The notes beneath the pieces are model-generated. The model did no database searches and was not told the DNA's origin. It saw nothing but the letters and a program-made list of their open reading frames with translations. The position numbers were made by a program, and so were the translations under genes. From JACVRW01 sp963812415 (GTDB lineage Bacteria > Actinomycetota > Thermoleophilia > Solirubrobacterales > Thermoleophilaceae): a stretch of DNA of 64,000 nucleotides. The stretch lies in NCBI GenBank assembly GCA_963812415.1, contig CAWEVH010000043.1, positions 186,001-250,000 on the forward strand, in the 5' to 3' direction. Below, piece after piece: positions 34,120-43,230 of this stretch; the first letter of the stretch is position 1, and the number at the start of each line of letters is the position of its first letter.

Positions 34120-34959
34120 TCAGCGGCGCCGCGGCCGCCGCTGGCAGTTCGGGCAGATGTAGGTGCCGCGCCCGGCGGCGCGCAGCTTGCGGATCGCCGT
34201 GCCGCAGCGCGGGCAGGGCTCCCCCTCGCGCGTGTGGACGAGGAAGCGGTCCTGGAAGCTGCCCTGCGCCCCGTCGACGTGGCGGTAGTCGTCGATCGAC
34301 GCGCCCTTGGCGTCGATCCCCGCCTCGAGCGTGTCGACCACGGCGTCCCGGAGCGCCTCGACCTGCGCCCGCCGAAGGGTGCCCACCTCGCGGAGCGGAT
34401 GGATGCGGGCCCGGAAGAGCGCCTCGTCGGCGTAGATGTTGCCCACCCCCGCGATCCGCTCCTGGTTCAGCAGGAACGCCTTGACCGGCTGCCTGCGGCC
34501 GCGCGCCTGCGCCCGCAGCGCCTCCGCGGTGAAGTCGGGGCTGAGGGGCTCGACCCCGAGCCGCGAGGCGAAGAACTCCGCGAGGGCGTCGCTTCCCAGC
34601 AGCACGTCGCCCGTCCCGAAGCGGCGCACGTCGACGAACAGGAGGTTCTCGCCGCCGCTCAGGGTCATCCGCACGCGCAGGTGGCCGGGCTCCTCGTCCT
34701 CGGCGCGCACCAGCAGCAGGTTGCCGGTCATGCGCAGGTGCATCGCGAGGTGGACGTCGTCCTCGAGCGACAGGATCAGGTACTTGCCGCGGCGTCCCAC
34801 GCGCTCGATCAGCCGTCCCTCGAGCGCATCGGCGATCGCCTCGGGTGGCGCGGGTTCGCACCAGCGGCCGTCCAGCACCTCGACCCGCTCGAGCCGGCGA
34901 CCCTCGAGCGCCGGCGCCAGCTGGCGGCGGATGGTCTCGACCTCGGGGAGCTCCGGCAC
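34120..34959 (-). CDS. mutM: Formamidopyrimidine-DNA glycosylase (Fpg/MutM)
   Basis: A 279-residue base-excision repair enzyme that removes 8-oxoguanine and formamidopyrimidines and nicks the strand. The mature N-terminus PELPEVETIRRQLAP provides the catalytic proline and glutamate. The helix-two-turn-helix is in FLLNQERIAGVGNIYADEALFRARIHP, and the C-terminal zinc finger is CPRCGTAIRKLRAAGRGTYICPNCQ. GTG 34959 is preceded by GGAGG. It follows xerD by 17 bp and may be cotranscribed. Confidence 0.96.
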   Translation of the reverse strand: MPELPEVETIRRQLAPALEGRRLERVEVLDGRWCEPAPPEAIADALEGRLIERVGRRGKYLILSLEDDVHLAMHLRMTGNLLLVRAEDEEPGHLRVRMTLSGGENLLFVDVRRFGTGDVLLGSDALAEFFASRLGVEPLSPDFTAEALRAQARGRRQPVKAFLLNQERIAGVGNIYADEALFRARIHPLREVGTLRRAQVEALRDAVVDTLEAGIDAKGASIDDYRHVDGAQGSFQDRFLVHTREGEPCPRCGTAIRKLRAAGRGTYICPNCQRRPRRR

Positions 34960-34976
34960 CCCTCCGGTTCTAGCAG

Positions 34977-35918
34977 TCAGGCGGTCGCGCGCGGGTGAGC
35001 GCGGAAGTACACGTCCTTGAGCCGCTCGCTCGACAGGTGCGTGTAGAGCTGCGTGGTCGACACGTCGGCGTGGCCGAGCATCTCCTGGACCGAGCGCAGG
35101 TCGCAGCCGCCCGCGAGCAGGTGGGTGGCGAACGTGTGACGCAGGGTGTGGGGGCTCATGCGGTCGGCGAGCCCCGCGCTCTGCGCATGCCGGCGCACGA
35201 TCTTGTAGAGGCCCTGGCGGGTCAGGGCGCCGCCGCGGAAGTTCACGAACAGGTGCGTCTCGGCGCGCTCGCCCACGAGCCGCGGGCGACCGCGCTCCAG
35301 ATAGATGCGGAGCGCCCGCAGCGCCGCCTGGCCGATCGGCACGACGCGCTCCTTCGACCCCTTGCCGCGGGCGCGCAGCACGTGCTCCTCGAGGTCGACG
35401 TCCCCGAGCTCGAGCCCGGTGGCCTCCGAGGCGCGCAGCCCGCAGGCGTACATCACCTCGAGCAGGGCGCGGTCGCGGAGCGCGGCGGGCTCGGTTCCGC
35501 GCGGCTGTTCGAGCAGGCGCTCGATCTCGCCGCGGGTGAGCACGTGCGGCAGCTTGCGCGCCCGGCGCGGCGCCGAGAGCGTGGCCGTGGGGTCCGACTC
35601 GCAGAGCCCGTCGCGGCGCAGGTGGCGGTAGAACGAGCGCAGGCAGGCGCTCTTGCGATGGATCGTGGCGGGCGACGAGGGCGGCCGGCCGGCGCTCCCG
35701 CGAGCGAGCTCCTCGAGGAAGTCCGCGACGTCACGCGGCTCGGCGTGCAGCGCGGAGGTGTCGCGAGCCTCCAGGAAGCGGCCGAACTGCAACAGGTCGC
35801 TGCGATAGGCCTCGAGCGTGTTGCGCGAGAGACCGCGTTCGAACTCGAGGTAGGCCAGGAAGTCGAGCACCAGGTGCTCGAACGGGCGCTGGGCCGCGGG
35901 GTGCTCGATCGTCGCCAT
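34977..35918 (-). CDS. xerD: Tyrosine recombinase XerD-like
   Basis: A 313-residue site-specific recombinase that, with a partner, resolves chromosome dimers. The N-terminal core-binding domain is FEHLVLDFLAYLEFERGLSRNTLEAYRSDLLQF. The catalytic domain carries the active residues: Arg in ACGLRASEATGL, Lys in RGKGSKERVVPIG, His-x-x-Arg in SPHTLRHTFATHLL, His in LGHADVSTTQ and the nucleophile Tyr in LYTHLSSERL. Its chromosomal place between NUDIX and mutM, in the recN-xerD neighbourhood, supports a housekeeping Xer rather than an integrase. Confidence 0.95.
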   Translation of the reverse strand: MATIEHPAAQRPFEHLVLDFLAYLEFERGLSRNTLEAYRSDLLQFGRFLEARDTSALHAEPRDVADFLEELARGSAGRPPSSPATIHRKSACLRSFYRHLRRDGLCESDPTATLSAPRRARKLPHVLTRGEIERLLEQPRGTEPAALRDRALLEVMYACGLRASEATGLELGDVDLEEHVLRARGKGSKERVVPIGQAALRALRIYLERGRPRLVGERAETHLFVNFRGGALTRQGLYKIVRRHAQSAGLADRMSPHTLRHTFATHLLAGGCDLRSVQEMLGHADVSTTQLYTHLSSERLKDVYFRAHPRATA

Positions 35919-35972
35919 CGTCAGACGAGTTCGTCCGCGGCCGACCCATCCCTTGACGCTGCAACGGGAGCG

Positions 35973-36503
35973 TCAGGAGGGGCGCAGGCGTGAGCGCAGG
36001 AGGAGCAGCCCGATCGCCGTCTTGGCGTCGAGGCAGTCGTCGATGAGCCCGTCGAGCTCGGCGAGCGGCGCCTCCACGATCTCGATCCGCTCGTCCTCAC
36101 CGGAGTCGGCGCTCTCGTCGTAGAGACCGGTGGCGAGGAACAGGTGGCAGGCCTCGTCGGAGAAGCCCGGCGAGAGGAACACGGTGGTGAGCGGCTCCCA
36201 GTCGCGGGCGCCCTTGCCGATCTCCTCCGCCAGCTCGCGCTTGGCGGTATCGAGCGGGGCCTCGCCCTCCTCGTCGAGCTTGCCGGCCGGGAGCTCGAGC
36301 AGCGCGGGCTCGCCCACGGGCTCGCGCGGCTGGCGCACGAGGAAGACGCGCTCGCCGTCGTGCGCCACCACCGCCACCGAGCCGGGATGCTCGACGATCT
36401 CCCGCTCCGCCTCCTCGCCGTCCTCGAAGCGGAAGGTCTCGATCCGCACTCTGCCGATGCGTCCCTCCCACGCGGTGTGCCCGCCGATGCGCTCGAAGGC
36501 CAT
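35973..36503 (-). CDS. NUDIX hydrolase (ADP-ribose pyrophosphatase type)
   Basis: A 176-residue NUDIX enzyme. The Nudix box GKLDEEGEAPLDTAKRELAEEIG has the G-x5-E-x7-REUxEExGU pattern needed for Mg binding and catalysis, preceded by VFLVRQPREPVGEPALLELPAG. This resembles NudF/ADP-ribose pyrophosphatase, which often neighbours xerD. The ATG at 36503 overlaps the stop of the M20 peptidase gene, so I reject the longer frame that runs into that gene. Confidence 0.92.
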   Translation of the reverse strand: MAFERIGGHTAWEGRIGRVRIETFRFEDGEEAEREIVEHPGSVAVVAHDGERVFLVRQPREPVGEPALLELPAGKLDEEGEAPLDTAKRELAEEIGKGARDWEPLTTVFLSPGFSDEACHLFLATGLYDESADSGEDERIEIVEAPLAELDGLIDDCLDAKTAIGLLLLRSRLRPS

Positions 36504-37636
36504 CAGACGGACGCCGCCTGGTCCACCAGCGCGAGCGTCACGTCGAGCATCGCCTCGAGGGCGTCGACGGTCACCGACTCGTCGGGTTGGTGGTTGCGCT
36601 CGGTGCCGTTCGCAAGGTTCACCACGGGCAGCCCCTCGGCGATGAAGGCGTTGGCGTCGCTGCCCCCGCCGGTGGGAATGTAGGCGGGCTCGATACCGCA
36701 CACGCCGAGTGCGGCGGCGGCCACCTGCACCGCCGGAGCGGTGCGCGGCAGGCGGTAGCCCTGGAAGAGACGCTCGACCGAGGTCTCGACGTCGCAGTCC
36801 GAGTCGCTGGCGGCCTCCGCTGCGGCGTCGACCATGGCGCTCACGGCCTCCCCCGCCTTCGCCACGTCGAGGCTGCGGGCCTCGAGCTCCACGACGCAGC
36901 GCTCCGCCACGACGTTCGCCGACGTGCCTCCCTCGATGCGACCCACGTTGGCGGTGGTCTCCTCGTCGAGCCTGCCGATCTGCATCGCCGCGACGGCACG
37001 GGCGGCCGCGGCGATCGCGTTGCGCCCCGCCTCCGGCCGGATGCCGGCGTGGGCCGCCCGGCCGCGGAAGCTCGCCTCCAGCCGGTAGTAGGTCGGCGAG
37101 GCGATCACGATCTCGCCCACCGGCGAGGCGTGGTCGAAGACGTAGCCGAACTCCGCGCTCAGCCGACCGCGGTCGAAGGCCTTGGCGCCGCGCAGCGCCC
37201 GCTCCTCGGAGGTTGTGAACAGGAGCTCGACGCCCACACGCGGCGGCGCGCTCACCAGCCGCCGGATGGCGCCCATGATCGTCGCGACGGCGGCCTTGTT
37301 GTCGGCCCCGAGGATCGCCTCGTGGCGGTTCGTGAGCACGCCATCGGCGCGCTCGACCTCGACCGGGCCGTCGAGGGGCACCGTGTCCACGTGCGCGCAC
37401 AGCAGGATGGTCCGGGCGCCCTCCGGCCCGGGCAGCCGCGCGAGCAGGTTGCCGGCATCGGAGCCGGTGTCCGCGGCGGTGTCGTCCTCCTCGACCCCGA
37501 GCCCGAGCTTGCGCAGGTCGGCCGCGAGCGCATCCGTCATCGCGCGCTCGCGCCCGGACGGGCTCTCGATCTCGCAGTAGCGGACGAAGTCGGCGACGAG
37601 CCGCTCGCGCTCGGCCTCGGTTGCCTCGGCGATCAC
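36503..37636 (-). CDS. M20-family metallopeptidase (PepT-like)
   Basis: A 377-residue dizinc peptidase. Ligand motifs are LLCAHVDTVPLDGPV (His and Asp), LGADNKAAVATIMGA (bridging Asp), FTTSEERALRGAKAF (catalytic Glu pair) and GGGSDANAFIAEGLPVVNLANGTERNHQPDE (last His). A dimerisation domain begins at YRLEASFRGRAAHAG. The order and TGGGSDAN match PepT-like tripeptidases. GTG 37636 has TAGCGT 7 nt upstream. It is cotranscribed with the NUDIX gene. Confidence 0.93.
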   Translation of the reverse strand: MIAEATEAERERLVADFVRYCEIESPSGRERAMTDALAADLRKLGLGVEEDDTAADTGSDAGNLLARLPGPEGARTILLCAHVDTVPLDGPVEVERADGVLTNRHEAILGADNKAAVATIMGAIRRLVSAPPRVGVELLFTTSEERALRGAKAFDRGRLSAEFGYVFDHASPVGEIVIASPTYYRLEASFRGRAAHAGIRPEAGRNAIAAAARAVAAMQIGRLDEETTANVGRIEGGTSANVVAERCVVELEARSLDVAKAGEAVSAMVDAAAEAASDSDCDVETSVERLFQGYRLPRTAPAVQVAAAALGVCGIEPAYIPTGGGSDANAFIAEGLPVVNLANGTERNHQPDESVTVDALEAMLDVTLALVDQAASV

Positions 37637-37643
37637 GGGGGGA

Positions 37644-37649
37644 ACGCTA
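37644..37649 (-). promoter_or_regulatory. -10 box for the M20 peptidase-NUDIX operon
   Basis: TAGCGT on the minus strand ends 7 nt before GTG 37636. Confidence 0.45.
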
Positions 37650-37704
37650 CCCCGCCCGGGCCGCCGGGGACGCCCGGGTCGGGCGGCCGAGGGTGACCAA
37701 TGAT

Positions 37705-37749
37705 TCCTGACTTCACCCCATCATGTGGGGTCAACCCAGGACGAATGCC
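37705..37749 (+). repeat. 45-bp dyad repeat, copy 1
   Basis: Identical over 45 bases to 51368-51412, same orientation. It contains nested inverted arms: outer TCCTG/CAGGA and inner TTCACCCCA/TGGGGTCAA around TCATG, 13 of 16 arm positions pairing. It lies between the divergent M20 and winged-helix genes, about 14 bp upstream of the latter's -10 box. Confidence 0.75.
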
Positions 37750-37762
37750 CGACAGGCGCTAG

Positions 37763-37768
37763 TAGTTT
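37763..37768 (+). promoter_or_regulatory. -10 box for the winged-helix protein gene
   Basis: TAGTTT ends 8 nt before GTG 37777, which fixes that start over upstream codons in the frame. Confidence 0.45.
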
Positions 37769-37776
37769 CGCCTCTC

Positions 37777-38910
37777 GTGGCCGACCTCACCTGGAAAGGG
37801 GCGCTCGCCTGGCGGATGGCTCGCCACCGGCTCGTCGAGCGGGCCCGGCCGGACGAGCTGGTGGCCGTGGCGGCGCGCACCTGCGGGCTGCACGCCCAGG
37901 TGATGTCCTCGGCCGAGCTCACGCTGTGGGCGCGGATCGACGGGCTGCGTTCGGGCGCCTTGGCGGACGCCCTGTGGGAGCAGCGCTCGCTCGTGAAGCT
38001 GTGGGCGATGCGAGGCACGCTCCACCTCCTGCCGGCATCGGAGCTCGGCACGTGGCTCGCGGCGCTCGGAACCTACGACCACTACCGCAAGGGTGCCTGG
38101 CTGCGGGGCTTCGGCGTCACCAGCGAGGGGCTCGACCGGCTCGTAGAGGCGATCGGAGAGGCGCTCGACGGCGAGCCGCTCACCCGGGCGGAGCTCGGCG
38201 CCGAGGTCGCGCGCATCACGCGCTCCCCGGAGATGGCGGAGCGCATCGAGGGCAGCTGGGGCTCGTTCCTCAAGCCGGCGTCGTTCCAGGGGCGGCTCTG
38301 CTTCGGGCCGAGCGCCGGCCAGAAGGTCCGCTTCACGGCGCCGGACGCATGGGTGCCAGGCGGCGCCGTGGCGGACGCCGACCCGGACGAGGCGCTCCGC
38401 GAGATCACGCGCCGCTACCTGGGGGCGTTCGCGCCGGCGACACGCGAGGATCTCGCGCGCTGGTGGGCGGTCAGCCCCGCCAGAGCCAAGGCGATGCTCA
38501 CCGCGCTCGGCGACGAGGCGGTCGAGGTCGACGTGGACGGCTCGGCCGGGTGGATGCTCGAGACGCACGCCACGGAGGCCGCGCGCACGAAGCCGGCGAA
38601 CGTGGCCCGCCTCCTGCCGGGGTTCGACCAGTGGGTGATCGGTGCCTCTCGCAGCGCGCCGGCGCTGCTCGACCCGGAGCACAAGGCGCGCGTGTACCGC
38701 AACCAGGGCTGGATCTCGCCGGTGCTGCTCGTGAACGGCCGGATGGAGGGCGTCTGGCGCCACGAGCGCCAGGGCGCGCGCCTGGTGGTCGAGATCGAGC
38801 CCTTCGGACGCACGCCGAAGTGGGTTCGTGCGCAAGCCGAGGCGGAGGCGAAGCGGTTGGCCGGCTTCCTCGGCGGCGAGCTGGCGCTCAACTGGGTACG
38901 CCCGGGCTGA
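37777..38910 (+). CDS. Winged-helix DNA-binding domain protein (HTH_42, YcaQ/AlkX-like)
   Basis: A 377-residue protein of the winged helix DNA-binding family (Pfam HTH_42, formerly DUF1006). Start LTWKGALAWRMARHRLVERARPDELVAVAARTCGLHAQVMSSAELTLWARI and the repeated LWEQRSLVKLWAMRGTLHLLPASEL are typical, as is the end WRHERQGARLVVEIEPFGRTPKWVRAQAEAEAKRLAGFLGGELAL. Related proteins (AlkZ/AlkX) unhook DNA crosslinks as glycosylases using a QxQ or QxD motif; here LHAQVMS gives one Gln in that place, so activity is uncertain. The 45-bp repeat overlaps its upstream region. Confidence 0.88.
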   Translation: MADLTWKGALAWRMARHRLVERARPDELVAVAARTCGLHAQVMSSAELTLWARIDGLRSGALADALWEQRSLVKLWAMRGTLHLLPASELGTWLAALGTYDHYRKGAWLRGFGVTSEGLDRLVEAIGEALDGEPLTRAELGAEVARITRSPEMAERIEGSWGSFLKPASFQGRLCFGPSAGQKVRFTAPDAWVPGGAVADADPDEALREITRRYLGAFAPATREDLARWWAVSPARAKAMLTALGDEAVEVDVDGSAGWMLETHATEAARTKPANVARLLPGFDQWVIGASRSAPALLDPEHKARVYRNQGWISPVLLVNGRMEGVWRHERQGARLVVEIEPFGRTPKWVRAQAEAEAKRLAGFLGGELALNWVRPG

Positions 38911-38919
38911 GCGCGCGCC

Positions 38920-40587
38920 TCAGATGCGCGTCTCGGCGTGCACGTCCGGCTCCACCTCGGGAACGCGGTGGCCCGCCCGCGCGAGGGCGGCGCCCACGAA
39001 CTCGCGGAAGAGCGGCTGCGGACGCAGCGGCCGCGACTTGAACTCCGGGTGGTACTGCGACGCCACGAAGAACGGGTGCTCGGGCAGCTCGATCACCTCG
39101 ACGAGCCGGTCGTCCGGCGAGGTGCCGCTGAACACGAGGCCGCCCTGCTCGAGGCGCTTGCGCAGGTGGTTGTTGACCTCGTAGCGGTGACGGTGCCGCT
39201 CGTAGATCACGGCGTCGCCGTAGATCTCGCGGGCGCGGGTGTGCTCGTGGAGCTTGACCGGGTCGGCGCCGAGGCGCATCGTGCCGCCCATGTCCCTGAC
39301 CTCCTTCTGCTCGGGCAGGAGATCGATCACCGGGTAGGGCGTCTCGGGGTCGAACTCGGTGGAGTTCGCGCCGTCCATGCCGCACGCGTGACGCGCGAAC
39401 TCCGCGACCGCGATCTGCATGCCGAGGCAGATCCCGAGGTAGGGCACCTCGTGCTCGCGCGCGTAGCGCGCAGCCTGGATCTTGCCCTCGATGCCGCGCA
39501 CGCCGAAGCCGCCGGGCACGAGGATGCCGTCGCAGGCCTCGAGCTCGCGCTCGACCTCGCCGTCGGTGAGCCGCTCGCTGTCCACCCAGCGCACCTCGAC
39601 ATGGCCGCCGTGGTGGGTGCCGGCGTGGTTCAGGGCCTCGATCACCGAGAGGTACGCGTCGGCGAGCTGGTTGTACTTGCCGACCAGCGCGATCCGCACG
39701 GGCGCCGCGGCCGACTCGATCCGGTCGACGAGCCCCTGCCAGCCGCTCAGGTCGGGCGGCGGGGTGCCCATCCGGAAGTGGTCGAGCACGCGGTCGGCCA
39801 CGCCCTCGCCCTCGAACTCGAGCGGGACCTTGTAGATCGAGTCCACGTCGCGCGCGGACACGACCGAGGCCACCGGCAGGTTCGCGAACAGCGCGATCTT
39901 CTCGCGGATGTCCTTGTCGAGCGGCTCCTCGGCGCGGCACATCACCATGTCGGGCTGGATGCCGATCCGGCGCAGCTCCTGCACGGAGTGCTGGGTGGGC
40001 TTCGTCTTCAGCTCGCCTGCGTGCCCGAGGAACGGCACCAGCGTGAGGTGGACGAACATGCAGCGGTCGCGCCCCAGGTCCGAGGCGAACTGCCGCAGGG
40101 CCTCGAGGAACGGCAGCGACTCGATGTCTCCCACCGTGCCGCCGATCTCGGTGATCACGATGTCGACGTCGGTGCTCTCCGCCACGAGCTTGATGCGGTT
40201 CTTGATCTCGTCGGTGATGTGCGGGATCACCTGCACGGTGCCGCCGAGGTAGTCCCCGCGGCGCTCACGCCGGATCACGGAGTTGTAGATCGCACCCGCG
40301 GTGGCGTTCGAGGCCCGGCTCGTGTTCACGTCGGTGAAGCGCTCGTAGTGCCCGAGGTCGAGGTCGGTCTCGGCGCCGTCCTCGGTGACGAACACCTCTC
40401 CGTGCTGGAACGGGCTCATCGTGCCCGGGTCGACGTTGATGTACGGGTCGAACTTCTGGATCGTGACCGAGAGCCCGCGCGCGACCAGCAGCTGTCCCAG
40501 CGAGGCGGCCGCGATGCCCTTCCCGAGCGCGGAGACGACGCCGCCGGTGACGAAGATGAAACGGGTTTCCGGGCGGCTCTGGGGCAT
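38920..40587 (-). CDS. pyrG: CTP synthase
   Basis: A 555-residue glutamine-hydrolysing CTP synthase, which aminates UTP to CTP. The synthase domain starts FIFVTGGVVSALGKGIAAASLG with the P-loop, and contains YINVDPGTMSPFQHGEVFVTEDGAETDLDLGHYERF. The glutaminase domain has GGFGVRGIEGKIQAARYAREHEVPYLGICLGMQ (nucleophile Cys) and HPEFKSRP (His, Glu). Length is usual. It stands alone, convergent with the winged-helix gene (9-bp gap). Confidence 0.97.
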   Translation of the reverse strand: MPQSRPETRFIFVTGGVVSALGKGIAAASLGQLLVARGLSVTIQKFDPYINVDPGTMSPFQHGEVFVTEDGAETDLDLGHYERFTDVNTSRASNATAGAIYNSVIRRERRGDYLGGTVQVIPHITDEIKNRIKLVAESTDVDIVITEIGGTVGDIESLPFLEALRQFASDLGRDRCMFVHLTLVPFLGHAGELKTKPTQHSVQELRRIGIQPDMVMCRAEEPLDKDIREKIALFANLPVASVVSARDVDSIYKVPLEFEGEGVADRVLDHFRMGTPPPDLSGWQGLVDRIESAAAPVRIALVGKYNQLADAYLSVIEALNHAGTHHGGHVEVRWVDSERLTDGEVERELEACDGILVPGGFGVRGIEGKIQAARYAREHEVPYLGICLGMQIAVAEFARHACGMDGANSTEFDPETPYPVIDLLPEQKEVRDMGGTMRLGADPVKLHEHTRAREIYGDAVIYERHRHRYEVNNHLRKRLEQGGLVFSGTSPDDRLVEVIELPEHPFFVASQYHPEFKSRPLRPQPLFREFVGAALARAGHRVPEVEPDVHAETRI

Positions 40588-40643
40588 CTAGGACTCTGGG
40601 AACCCGAGTCTACTCGGACGCGCGGCGGAACTCAGGCCGGCGC

Positions 40644-42320
40644 TCAGGCCGCCGCAAGCAGCTCCTCGGCGTGCCTGCGGGCCGCCCCGTCGCCGGTCTC
40701 GGCGCCGAGCATCCGCACCAGTTCCTCGACCACTCCCTCGCCCTCGAGCGCCTCGACCGTGGTGAGCGCGGTCTCCCCCTCGGCCGACTTCTCGATCCGG
40801 AAGTGGGTGTCCGCGAGCGCCGCGATCTGCGGCAGGTGGGTGATGCAGAGCACCTGCCGCGACTCGCCGAGTGCGCGCAGCCGCTCGCCCACCGCGCGCG
40901 CGGTCTGGCCGCCGACGCCCGCGTCCACCTCGTCGAACACGAGCGTGCGCGACTCCCCGGAGGCCCTCGCCACCGTCATGAGCGCGAGCATCACCCGCGA
41001 CAGCTCGCCCCCCGACGCGGCCTCGCGGATGGGGGCGGCGGGCACGCCGGGATTGGGCGCAAGCATCAGCTCGACCCGCTCGGCGCCGGCCGGGCCCGGC
41101 TCGTCGCGCGGCTCGATCACGACCTCGAAGTCGGCGGCCTCCATCGCGAGCGCGGCCAGCTCGCCCCGGACCCCCTCGGCGAGCTTCGGCGCCGCGCGGC
41201 GCCGCGCCTCCCCGAGCTCGGCCGCAAGCCCGCGGAGCTCGGCGCGGGCCTCGGCCAGCGCCGCCTCGGCGCGCTCGGTCTCGTCCTCGGCGCGTTCCAG
41301 TCGATCGCGCTCGGCGCGGCAGCGCTCCGCGTGCTCGAGCACCGAGGCGACGCTGCCGCCGTGCTTGCGCTCGAGCCGCTCGTATGAGTCGAGCCGCTCC
41401 TCGACCTGCTCGAGTCGGCCGGGCTCGGCCTCGAGGGAGTCGGCGTAGCGGCGCAGCTCGCCGCCCAGGTCCTCCGACTCGAGCCGCAGCGCCGCGAGCC
41501 TTCCCGCGATCGCGTCGAGCGCCGGGTCGACGCCCGCGACGGCGTCCGCGAGTCGCTCGGCCCCGGCGAGGAGCATCGACACGCCCCCGTCGCCGTCCGG
41601 GGCGATCGCCTCGGCGCCGCCGCCCGCCGCCGCGAGCAGGCCGTCCATGCGGCGCAGGCGCTCGCGCTCCGCCACGAGCTCGTCACGCTCGTCCTGGCTC
41701 GGGCCGAGCGCGTCGATCTCGTCGATCTCGAAGCTCAGCAGCCCGAGGTCGCGGTCGCGGGTGCCGGCGCGCTCGCGCAGCTCGTGGAGCGAGCGCTCGA
41801 GCTCGCGCGCGCGTGCATGCGCGGCGGCCACGCGGGCGCGCAGGGCGAGCTGGTCACGGCCGCAGAAGCCGTCGAGCAGATCGAGCTGGGCGGAGGCGAG
41901 CATCAGGCGGCGATGCTCGTGCTGGCCGAAGAACGCGACGAGGCGTCCGCCCAAGACGCCGAGGTCGGCCGCCGTGGCGGAACGGCCCTGGACGAACGCG
42001 CGCGTGCGGCCCTCGCTGCTCACCCGGCGGGCGAGCACCACCTCCTCGAGGTCCTCCCCGATCCGCTCGCGAAGGTCGGCGAGCTCGGGGTCGTCGAGCA
42101 GCCCCGCGGGCAGCTGGAAGACGCCCTCCACGTAGGCCTCGCGCGCGCCCGGGCGCACGATCCCAGGGCGCGGCTTGCCCCCCAGCAGCAGATCGAGCGC
42201 GTGCGCGAGCACGGTCTTGCCCGCGCCGGTCTCACCGGTGATCGCCGTGAGGCCGGAACCGGGACGAAGCTCGGCCCGCTCGATCAGGAGCAGGTTCTCG
42301 ATGCGCAGCTCGAGGAGCAC
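40644..42320 (-). CDS. recN: DNA repair protein RecN
   Basis: A 558-residue SMC-like ATPase for double-strand break repair. The Walker A AITGETGAGKTVLAHALDLLLGG is near the N-terminus, a coiled-coil fills the middle (ERLRRMDGLL to ERDRLERAEDETERAEAALAEARAEL), and the signature GGELSRVMLALMTV with Walker B TLVFDEVDAGVGGQTARAVGERL closes the protein. The GTG start is standard (LLELRIENLLLIERAEL). It follows nadK and tlyA, the usual order. No LexA-type box is seen directly in front of it. Confidence 0.96.
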   Translation of the reverse strand: MLLELRIENLLLIERAELRPGSGLTAITGETGAGKTVLAHALDLLLGGKPRPGIVRPGAREAYVEGVFQLPAGLLDDPELADLRERIGEDLEEVVLARRVSSEGRTRAFVQGRSATAADLGVLGGRLVAFFGQHEHRRLMLASAQLDLLDGFCGRDQLALRARVAAAHARARELERSLHELRERAGTRDRDLGLLSFEIDEIDALGPSQDERDELVAERERLRRMDGLLAAAGGGAEAIAPDGDGGVSMLLAGAERLADAVAGVDPALDAIAGRLAALRLESEDLGGELRRYADSLEAEPGRLEQVEERLDSYERLERKHGGSVASVLEHAERCRAERDRLERAEDETERAEAALAEARAELRGLAAELGEARRRAAPKLAEGVRGELAALAMEAADFEVVIEPRDEPGPAGAERVELMLAPNPGVPAAPIREAASGGELSRVMLALMTVARASGESRTLVFDEVDAGVGGQTARAVGERLRALGESRQVLCITHLPQIAALADTHFRIEKSAEGETALTTVEALEGEGVVEELVRMLGAETGDGAARRHAEELLAAA

Positions 42321-42369
42321 CGTGCAGGTGTACCAGCGGGTCCCGACGGAGCGGCCGGGACGTCACGGC

Positions 42370-43230
42370 TCAGTAGGAGAGACGGCCGAACTTGTCGCGC
42401 AGGCGGTGGTAGAACGTTGCACCGGGCGCCTGGGCGAGCAGCGCCTTGCCCTCTTCGAAGACGATCGGCACGGTCGCCTCGCTGGCGAGCGCGTAGGCGG
42501 AGCGGCCGTCGGTCGTCATCTCGACGTCCTCCAAGCGCGAGCGGTTGGTGACCTCGAGCATGTCGCCGGGCGCCACCACGAGCGAGCGCGCCGTGAGCGT
42601 GTGCGGGGCGATGAACGAGACCACGAAGCCCTCCACCCCCCAGGCCAGCACGGGCCCGCCGTTGGCCAGGTTGTAGCCCGTGGAGCCGGCGGGGGTGGAC
42701 ACCACGAGGCCGTCGCAGCGCACCTCGCCCAGCTCCTCGCCGGAGACCGAGTAGGCCAGCTCCGCGACACGCCCGTTCTGACGTCGGTGGAAGGAGATGT
42801 CGTTGACGGCGAGCTGCGGCCCCCGCTCGGTACGCGCCATGAGCGCCGGCAGCTCCATCACGTCGATGTCGCCGGCGAAGGCGCGCTCGATCCCCTCGTC
42901 GAGCTCCCACGGCTCGACGGTCGCGAGGAATCCGATCGCCCCGAAGTTGACCGCGAACACCGGCACCGAGGTGCCGGCGAATTGGCGCAGGGCGGTCAGG
43001 ATCGTCCCGTCGCCTCCGAGGACGAGCGCGAGATCGGGATTGCCCTCGTCGCCGCTCGTGAGCACCGCGCCGTCCGGCGCCGAGGCGAAGCCGTGCTTCT
43101 CCGCCTCCTCCGGCGAGATGCGCACCTCGATCCCCGCTCTGTGGGCGAGCTCGAGCACGCGGCGCAGGGGACCGCCCGTGTCGCCGGTCCGCGTATGGCT
43201 GAAGAGGGCGACCGTGCGCGGGGCGGTCAC
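42370..43230 (-). CDS. nadK: NAD kinase
   Basis: A 286-residue kinase that makes NADP from NAD and ATP or polyphosphate. The catalytic LVLGGDGTILTALRQFAG (GGDG), VNFGAIGFLATVEP and the NAD-binding GLVVSTPAGSTGYNLANGGPVL are all present. The start GTG 43230 overlaps the restored tlyA stop (GTGA). The frame runs on without a stop into tlyA only because tlyA carries a one-base insertion, so a 548-residue fusion is not real. It lies upstream of recN. Confidence 0.95.
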   Translation of the reverse strand: MTAPRTVALFSHTRTGDTGGPLRRVLELAHRAGIEVRISPEEAEKHGFASAPDGAVLTSGDEGNPDLALVLGGDGTILTALRQFAGTSVPVFAVNFGAIGFLATVEPWELDEGIERAFAGDIDVMELPALMARTERGPQLAVNDISFHRRQNGRVAELAYSVSGEELGEVRCDGLVVSTPAGSTGYNLANGGPVLAWGVEGFVVSFIAPHTLTARSLVVAPGDMLEVTNRSRLEDVEMTTDGRSAYALASEATVPIVFEEGKALLAQAPGATFYHRLRDKFGRLSY